From: Kitasatospora azatica KCTC 9699 | GTDB taxonomy: Bacteria; Actinomycetota; Actinomycetes; Streptomycetales; Streptomycetaceae | Length of the DNA stretch: 64,000 nucleotides | Assembly: GCF_000744785.1 (NCBI RefSeq) | Contig: NZ_JQMO01000003.1 | Coordinates: forward strand, 5,022,001 to 5,086,000 | Direction of reading: 5' to 3' | Shown: positions 58,414-64,000 of the stretch, piece after piece | How the letters are laid out: every line of letters starts with the position of its first letter | How positions within the stretch are numbered: position 1 is the first letter of the stretch | Translations under genes and position numbers: made by a program | The notes under the pieces: model-generated | Databases searched by the model: none | The model's input: the letters and a program-made list of their open reading frames with translations, nothing else | What the model was told of the DNA's origin: nothing

Positions 58414-61400
58414 GCTGTACGGGATCGCCGCCAGTACCGACCCGGTGGTGGCGAACTGGGTGTTCGCCAGCACCGCGCCGCCCGGTGCGGACACCAGGTA
58501 GAGCACACCGCGCACCACGCTGCCCTTGGCGCCCTGCGGCGTCAGGGTCACCTGCAGGCAGCCGCTCTCGCCGGGCTGGAGCGTCACCGGGGTGGTGGCG
58601 GGTGCCGTGGCGTTGTAGGCGAGCGCGAACGGGTCGCCGGTGCTGGAGCTCAGCGCCGGGTCGAACGCCAGGGTGTGCGCCGAGGCGGTGATCGTCGAGC
58701 TGCCGCTCGGTGCGCCGGCCGCCGGGAACGGGCCGATCTGCTGCACGTAGGTGCTCCAGAAGCCCGAGGCCAGCGGCTGCGCGGCGCTGCCGGCGGCCTT
58801 GACCACCGAGAGGGTCGAGCCGTCCTGGGCCTTCTTCAGGTCACCGAAGAGGTCCGGCGAGGAGGTCGGGCCGCTCAGCTCGAACTGGGCGGGGGTGGTG
58901 GAGGCCGCCACCCCCGTCAGCTGGTCGGTGCCCGGCGGGATCATGAAGCCCGGCACCGTCGAGCTGGTGGTCAGCGGCAGCGAGACCGTGGCCGAGGTGC
59001 CCAGCGGCACCAGCGGCAGGTTCACCCGGTTGTTGAGTCGCCCGTCGGCCTGGATCTGCTGCACCGCGGCGGTGTTGTTGGTGTAGTCGACCGTCACCGC
59101 GACCGGCTTGCCGGCCGGCAGCTTGGCGTGCGTCGAGTTCGGCAGGCCGGGCGCGCTCGCCTGGTCCTGGTCGAGCCCGATCACGCCGGTGAAGTCCTGG
59201 CCGAGCTCGGCCCCGGAGACCGGGTTGAGCACGTTGAGCACGAACCGCCAGCGCCCGGCGACCGGGTTGACGCCGGTGGTCGAGACGCCCGTCGTGGTGG
59301 CGGAGATGGCGCCGGTGGCGTCCAGCACCGCGTTGCTCTCGGCGTCGACCGCCGTCCCGTTCGGGCTGACCAGCACGCCCTGCAGGACCAGGTTCGGGTC
59401 CTTGGCCACGGTCACGCCGACCCGCAGGTCCTGGTGGCCCTTCGGCACGTCGAAGGCCCAGGCGAAGCTCTGCGCGGGGGAGAAGGAGCGGGCGTTGCCG
59501 CCGGTGATGGTGCCGGTGAAGCTGCCGGTGTCGCCGTTCAGCGGCACCAGGCTGCGCAGGACCACCGGCACGCTGGTGGTGCGGCCGTTGGAGCTGGAGA
59601 CCACGACCGACTCGGTGCTGTCGCCGCCGCCGGCGGGGGTGGTCAGCTGCACCTTGAGGGTCCTGCTCTGCCCCGGCGCCAGGTCGGCGACCTGCGGGCT
59701 GACCTGGCCGGCCGGCACCGCGCGCTGGGTGGCGGTGTCCAGCTGGACCGGGCCGGTGAAGCCCTTGGCGCCGACCGGCGTGTAGAGCACGGCGGTCCAC
59801 TCACCGGCGACCGGGTGCGGCACGTCCACGATGCCCCAGTTCGGCGAGACCGCGCCGCCCTGCGGACGGGAGTTGGTCTCGAACCGGCCGGAGGGGTCCA
59901 GCAGGGTCAGCCGGACCACGGGGGTGACGGTGTTGCTGCCGGACTGCTGCGCCTTGCCCTGCCAGGCGATGGTCGCCGCGAGCCGGTCGGCGCCCGGCGG
60001 GACGGTGAACTTCACCTGGTGCGAGGCCCAGGGCGCGCCCGTGGTGGCGTACGGGAACTGCGGGTCGGTGCTCGAGTCGAGCTGCACCGTCTGCTGCGCG
60101 TCGCCGAGCGGGGCGAACTGGCGGGTGGCGGCGCTGACCGTCTGCGGCCTGTCGCTGGTGTTGACCACCGTGACGTTCGCGGTGCTGGTCGAGCCGGCCT
60201 GGCCGGTGAGGTCGATCTGACCACTCGTCACCGCGACGGTGGAGCTGTCGGCCGAGCCCGCCGGGGTCTGGTAGCCGCGGGCGGCCTCGGCGGCCGCGCG
60301 CACGTTGAGCAGCCCGGCGCCCTGCTCCTGGGCCGGCAGGCCGAGGTCGTCGGCGGTGCCGGTGAGGAACTTCTTGACCAGCGCGGGCGCGGGGGAGGCG
60401 CCGTTGTGGGCGTCCCGGTAGGCCTGGATCACCACGGCCGCGGCGCCGGCGGTCAGCGGCGCGGACTGGCTGGTCCCGCCGAACGGCTGGATGCCGCTGC
60501 CCTGGCCGTTGAAGTCGGTGCACTCGGTGTAGATCGACAGGTCGGGCGAGCAGAGCGCCCAGTCCGACTCGCCGGGGGCCACCAGGTCGACGGTCCGCCC
60601 GGCCTGGGTGACACCGCCGGAGGAGAGCGCCGAGATCCGGTTGTTGTCCCAGGTCCCGTTGGAGAACTTGAAGGCCGCGTACCCGGTCTGGGCGTACGAC
60701 TGGTTGTCCGTGGAGGCCCCGGTGGAGATCACCAGCGGGTCGGTGGACGGTGTGCCGATGGTGCCGTTGATGCCCGCGTCGCCGCTGGACACGGTGACGG
60801 TGACGCCGGCGGCGACCGCCTGGTCGTTGAAGAGCGAGATGGTGTCGTGCGCACCGCTGTCCGGCGTGATGTTGCTGCCGAAGGACTCGTTGAGCACGTC
60901 GACGTGGGCGACCGAGACCGCGTAGTCGATGGACTGCAGGATCGCCGAGTTCGGGAACAGGTCGCCACCGGCCTTGAGCGCGACCATCGAGGCGCCCGGC
61001 GAGATGCCCAGGACCCGGACGTTGCAGCCGGCCGGCAGCGGGTGGCTCGGGTTGACGAACTTCGACAGGTCGTAGCTCTGCCGGCCCTGGGCGATCATCG
61101 CGGAGGCGTCCCCGAACGCCTCGGCCGCGCCCGACGGGGCGAAGTAGCCCTGGCCGGAGAAGTCCTGGTAGTCGACCACGGCGTGCGAGCCGTCGGCCCG
61201 GATGAAGTCCGGGTTGTTCGGGTCCAGGCCGTCGGCGATGAAGGCGACCTTGACGCCGGTGCCGTCGGCCAGCTCGTGCGCCCCGGGCGCGCCGGGACGG
61301 CTCTCGGTGTGGGTGGAGTAGAGCGCCTCGGGCTCCAGCAGCGGCTTGGCCGGGTCGCTGGGACAGATGGCGCCCGGGTCCTGGGTGCCGCCGGTGGCCT

Positions 61401-61911
61401 TGGCGGCGGACGGGGCGGCGGCGGAGGGAGCGGCGGTGGACGGAGTGGCGGCCGACTTGGCCGGTCCGCCGGTGCCGCCCGAGCCGACGCCGCCGCCCGC
61501 CGGGGCCGGCGGGGTGACCCGTACGGTCTCGTCGGCGATCACCGAGGCGACCGCCGGGTCCGCCTGCAGCGCGGCTCGCAGCGCGGGGCTCACGGTGGCG
61601 GAGAACGCGTTGCCGACCACGAAGCTCTTGATGTCGGTGCCGCCGCTCGCCTTCACCTTGGCGAGCAGTGGGGCCTGGGCCTGTCCGGCCGCCTTCTTGC
61701 GGGCGGTCAGGTGGCCGGAGTCGGCCGGGGCGCTGGAGAGTTGGTCCTTGAGGATCACGATCACCGGGGTGGGGGCGCCGCTCTCCGAGGCCGCTTGGGC
61801 GTTCGGAGTGGGGACGGCCGGAGCGCCGTTGGCGCTGGTCCCGAAAGCCAGGACCAGGGAGGCGGCGGTGAGCGTGACGGCTGCGAGCTGCGGTTTACGC
61901 CAGCCGATCAT
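58399..61911 (-). CDS. Large secreted S8-type (subtilisin-like) protease with altered His motif
   Basis: A 1170-residue exported protein. An N-terminal signal (QLAAVTLTAASLVLAFGTSA) is followed by a propeptide-like region (VIVILKDQLSSAP). The peptidase core has the Asp motif VAFIADGLDPNN (~225) and the Ser motif GGTSQSAPLTAG (~478). Where subtilases have GHGTHVAG there is FGDASAMIAQG (~266), so the catalytic His is replaced. Several beta-rich C-terminal domains follow. The protein may use another residue, as sedolisins do, or be inactive. ATG 61911 chosen because GAAGGG is 6 bp upstream; the ATG at 61917 touches it. Likely acts outside the cell on protein or as a binding module. Confidence 0.82.
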   Translation of the reverse strand: MIGWRKPQLAAVTLTAASLVLAFGTSANGAPAVPTPNAQAASESGAPTPVIVILKDQLSSAPADSGHLTARKKAAGQAQAPLLAKVKASGGTDIKSFVVGNAFSATVSPALRAALQADPAVASVIADETVRVTPPAPAGGGVGSGGTGGPAKSAATPSTAAPSAAAPSAAKATGGTQDPGAICPSDPAKPLLEPEALYSTHTESRPGAPGAHELADGTGVKVAFIADGLDPNNPDFIRADGSHAVVDYQDFSGQGYFAPSGAAEAFGDASAMIAQGRQSYDLSKFVNPSHPLPAGCNVRVLGISPGASMVALKAGGDLFPNSAILQSIDYAVSVAHVDVLNESFGSNITPDSGAHDTISLFNDQAVAAGVTVTVSSGDAGINGTIGTPSTDPLVISTGASTDNQSYAQTGYAAFKFSNGTWDNNRISALSSGGVTQAGRTVDLVAPGESDWALCSPDLSIYTECTDFNGQGSGIQPFGGTSQSAPLTAGAAAVVIQAYRDAHNGASPAPALVKKFLTGTADDLGLPAQEQGAGLLNVRAAAEAARGYQTPAGSADSSTVAVTSGQIDLTGQAGSTSTANVTVVNTSDRPQTVSAATRQFAPLGDAQQTVQLDSSTDPQFPYATTGAPWASHQVKFTVPPGADRLAATIAWQGKAQQSGSNTVTPVVRLTLLDPSGRFETNSRPQGGAVSPNWGIVDVPHPVAGEWTAVLYTPVGAKGFTGPVQLDTATQRAVPAGQVSPQVADLAPGQSRTLKVQLTTPAGGGDSTESVVVSSSNGRTTSVPVVLRSLVPLNGDTGSFTGTITGGNARSFSPAQSFAWAFDVPKGHQDLRVGVTVAKDPNLVLQGVLVSPNGTAVDAESNAVLDATGAISATTTGVSTTGVNPVAGRWRFVLNVLNPVSGAELGQDFTGVIGLDQDQASAPGLPNSTHAKLPAGKPVAVTVDYTNNTAAVQQIQADGRLNNRVNLPLVPLGTSATVSLPLTTSSTVPGFMIPPGTDQLTGVAASTTPAQFELSGPTSSPDLFGDLKKAQDGSTLSVVKAAGSAAQPLASGFWSTYVQQIGPFPAAGAPSGSSTITASAHTLAFDPALSSSTGDPFALAYNATAPATTPVTLQPGESGCLQVTLTPQGAKGSVVRGVLYLVSAPGGAVLANTQFATTGSVLAAIPYSYTVS

Positions 61912-62199
61912 GAACATCCCTTCGTCTGATAAGACGTCAGGGGGCGTGTCCGGAACGCGCGTACCGGGGTCGGACGCACGCGTGCCTCTGGAACGCCCGT
62001 CCCGACAAGCTCACGCATTCCATCGCGCCGTCACCCCTGCGGACAAGGGGTCGACGATCATCGGAACGCCAGGTGAACGGAGTTGACTGTTCGATAGACG
62101 GACAATTGCAGATCAACGCAGGTATCGCCGATCACCACGCCGTGGGTTCCTTAGGAAGATCGCAACATAACCGTTCGGGCGACCGGATATACGAACGCC
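61912..62199. other. Intergenic region, 288 bp
   Basis: Upstream region of the protease gene and of the acyl-CoA-synthetase remnant. A TTGACT occurs near 62082, but no matching -10 was found. No gene or hairpin was recognised. Confidence 0.5.
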
Positions 62200-62313
62200 A
62201 TGGACCTCCACCACGCCAGCACCATCCCCGACGCGCTGCCGAAGAACGCCTCCGGCAAGCTGCTCAAGCGTGAGCTGCGCGAACGGCTCACCGGCTCCGG
62301 GGCCGCCTGGTGA
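62200..62313 (+). pseudogene. Acyl-CoA synthetase, C-terminal remnant
   Basis: Thirty-seven codons reading TIPDALPKNASGKLLKRELR then a short end and stop. PKNASGKLLKREL is the A10 motif with the catalytic Lys of AMP-forming acyl-CoA synthetases. Everything upstream of it in a ~500-residue enzyme is missing. The stop lies 4 bp before the stop of the PP2C gene on the other strand. Confidence 0.7.
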
Positions 62314-62316
62314 CGG

Positions 62317-64000
62317 TCAGTCAGGAACCGTGCCGAGCGGCAGTTCCAGCTCGAACCAGACCACCTTGCCGCGCCGGGTGCCGCGGCTGCCCCAGCGGTG
62401 CGCCAGCTCGTTCACCAGGTGCATCCCGCGCCCGCCCTCGTCGTCCTCCAGGGCGCGGCGCATCCGCGGCGCGTGGCTGTCCACGTCGGACACCTCCACG
62501 GTCAGCGCCTGGTTGCGAAAGAGCCGCAGCTGGGTGGGTGCGCCGGCGTGCACCATGGCGTTGGTGATCAGCTCGCTGGTGAGCAGCTCGGTCTGGTCGG
62601 TGAGCGTGGACAGGCCCCAGGCCTCCAGGGTGCGCCGGGCGAAACGGCGGGCGTGGCCGACCAGCGCCCGGTCACCGGTCAGCTCCAGGGTGGCGATCCG
62701 CTCGGGGCCGATCGGGCGGGACCTGGCCATGATCACCGCGATGTCGTCCTCCCGGGTGCCGGTGACCAGTGAGGCGAGCACCGCGTCGCAGGACCGTTCC
62801 AGACCGCCGTGCTGCTTGGACACCGTGCTGCGCAGCAGTTCCAGGCCCTCGTCCAGGTCGCGGTCCCGCCGCTCGATCAGCCCGTCGGTGCAGAGCACCA
62901 GCAGGCCGCCCTCCGGCAGCTCGAACTCCACGCTCTCGAACGGCACGCCGCCCACGCCCAGCGGCGCGCCCGGCGGCAGGTCGAGGATCCGGGTGGAGCC
63001 GTCCGGCGCGGCCAGCACCGGCGGCACATGGCCGGCGCAGGCCGCCGTGCAGATCCGGTCCACCGGGTCCAGCATCACGCAGACGCAGGTCGCGTACTGG
63101 CCCTCGCCCGCGCCTTCGCCGGCCGTCGCGGCCGCCTCGTCCAGCCGGCGCAGCACCCGGGCCGGGTCCATGTCCAGGGTGATCAGGGTGCGGGCCGCAG
63201 TGCGCAGCTGGCCCATCATCGCGGCCGCCCGCAGCCCGTGCCCGGTGACGTCGCCGACCACCAGCGCGACCCGGCCGCAGGGCAGCGGCACCACGTCGAA
63301 CCAGTCGCCGCCCACCTCGCTGAGCAGGCTGGCCGGCAGGTAGCGGTGGGCGATCTCCAGGCCCGGCGGGTCGTGCACCCGCTGCGGCAGCAGGCTGCGC
63401 TGCAGGGTCAGCGCGGTGTCCCGCTCGCGGCGGTAGAGCCGGGCGTTGTCCATGCAGACGGCGGCCCGGGCGGCCAGCTCCTCGGCGAGCGCCACATCGG
63501 CCGCGGTGAACGACTCGGGATTGCGCAGCCGCATGAACTCGGCGCCGCCCAGCACCCGGCCGCGGGCCAGCAGCGGAACCATCAGATAGGAGTGCAGCCC
63601 CGCCTCCAGGGCCGGCTGGATCCGGTCCGGCGAGGCGACGATGGTGGCCAGGCTCTCCTCGTCCACCTCGGCGACCAGGATCGACTTGCCGCTGCGCAGG
63701 CTCTGCGCGTACAGGGCGGCCGACTCCGAGCTGCCGCCCACCGGATCGGCCGCACCGGTCAGCAGACCGCCCTCGCTGAGCTCGCCGACGGCCACCGCGC
63801 GCATCGCCGCCGGCCCGGTCGGCGGCACCACCGGCGTCTCGTCCCCGAGCAGCACGGCCTCCAGCAGGTCGACGGTGACGAAGTCGGCGAACCGCGGGAT
63901 CACCACCTCCACCAGCTCCTCGGCGGTGCGCCCCAGGTCCAGGGTGGTGCCGATCCGGTTGCTGGCCTCGTTCAGCAGGGCCAGCCGGCCGGTGGCGGCA
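62317..64000 (-). CDS. GAF-PP2C (SpoIIE) phosphatase with HATPase domain, 5' truncated
   Basis: The frame is open to the window end; the start lies outside. Visible order: RLALLNEASNRIGTTLDLGR (a signature before the GAF domain), a GAF domain (LFADFVTVDLL region to SFTAADVALAEELAARAAVC), the SpoIIE/PP2C phosphatase with GDWFDVVPL, VALVVGDVTGHGLRAAAMM and LCTDGLIE, and a C-terminal anti-sigma-factor-type HATPase (LTSELITNAMVHA, DEGGRGMHLVNEL). Such streptomycete proteins dephosphorylate anti-anti-sigma factors and may bind them with the ATPase part. Its stop converges on the acyl-CoA-synthetase remnant. Confidence 0.9.
   Translation of the reverse strand, partial: AATGRLALLNEASNRIGTTLDLGRTAEELVEVVIPRFADFVTVDLLEAVLLGDETPVVPPTGPAAMRAVAVGELSEGGLLTGAADPVGGSSESAALYAQSLRSGKSILVAEVDEESLATIVASPDRIQPALEAGLHSYLMVPLLARGRVLGGAEFMRLRNPESFTAADVALAEELAARAAVCMDNARLYRRERDTALTLQRSLLPQRVHDPPGLEIAHRYLPASLLSEVGGDWFDVVPLPCGRVALVVGDVTGHGLRAAAMMGQLRTAARTLITLDMDPARVLRRLDEAAATAGEGAGEGQYATCVCVMLDPVDRICTAACAGHVPPVLAAPDGSTRILDLPPGAPLGVGGVPFESVEFELPEGGLLVLCTDGLIERRDRDLDEGLELLRSTVSKQHGGLERSCDAVLASLVTGTREDDIAVIMARSRPIGPERIATLELTGDRALVGHARRFARRTLEAWGLSTLTDQTELLTSELITNAMVHAGAPTQLRLFRNQALTVEVSDVDSHAPRMRRALEDDEGGRGMHLVNELAHRWGSRGTRRGKVVWFELELPLGTVPD

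Overview
The window is very GC-rich (about 72% by eye), has short intergenic gaps, many 4-bp ATGA/GTGA gene overlaps, GTG starts, and families typical of mycelial actinomycetes: a SARP regulator with NB-ARC and TPRs, XRE/DUF397 remnants, a roadblock protein, a PP2C phosphatase with an ATPase domain, LysE/Lrp pairs and many secreted hydrolases. It is most likely chromosomal DNA of a Streptomyces-like organism (Streptomyces, Kitasatospora or Streptacidiphilus). No rRNA, tRNA, transposase, integrase or CRISPR array was found.

Layout. 1-2672: tail of a methyltransferase and a GGDEF-EAL gene broken by a frameshift. 2852-17036: two convergent operons that look like one envelope or extracellular polysaccharide locus. 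The plus operon has three GT2 glycosyltransferases, a flippase and a polysaccharide deacetylase. The minus operon has a phosphoribosyltransferase/kinase-like/HAD protein, a second flippase fused to an APH-type kinase, a multi-pass membrane protein and a membrane-anchored GH16 glucanase. 17350-21181: secreted trypsin-like protease, Lrp/LysE divergent pair, coiled-coil protein of unknown function. 21296-28966: a TetR-controlled acyl-CoA regulon (two SDRs, a quinone oxidoreductase, three acyl-CoA dehydrogenases, an APH-like kinase) with one 16-bp operator at both promoters. 29057-33711: Tat-exported phosphatase, tryptophanyl-tRNA synthetase with a leader-peptide attenuator, NCS2 nucleobase permease behind a clear promoter and operator. 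33736-38354: SIR2-like protein, a small protein ending in Gly-Gly, and a membrane NACHT NTPase, a possible defence module. 38528-42349: a sugar oxidation operon (pyranose-oxidase-type flavoenzyme, IolE-like dehydratase, tagatose/psicose 3-epimerase-like enzyme, PPC/DUF296 protein). 42498-49348: stress and regulatory genes, followed by a patch of broken genes (MFS, Nudix, XRE, methyltransferase pieces). 49479-55276: a SARP regulator with a micro-ORF downstream, divergent from a STAND-TPR protein. 55204-64000: a GT-B/CDP-glycerol-transferase-like pair, endonuclease IV, a large S8 protease with an altered catalytic-His motif, an acyl-CoA-synthetase tail and a truncated PP2C phosphatase.

Two signals run through the whole window. 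A palindrome of the form TGAGCAAGCGCTTGCTCA recurs at 13 places, in coding and non-coding DNA, and two variants of it are the presumed TetR operators. Short tandem repeats with 6-25 bp units occur at eight or more unrelated places, including gene termini and protein linkers.

The best candidates for undescribed biology are the kinase-fused flippase with the PRTase/kinase/HAD protein, the SIR2/di-glycine protein/NACHT neighbourhood, the sugar oxidation operon with its PPC protein, and the dispersed palindrome.
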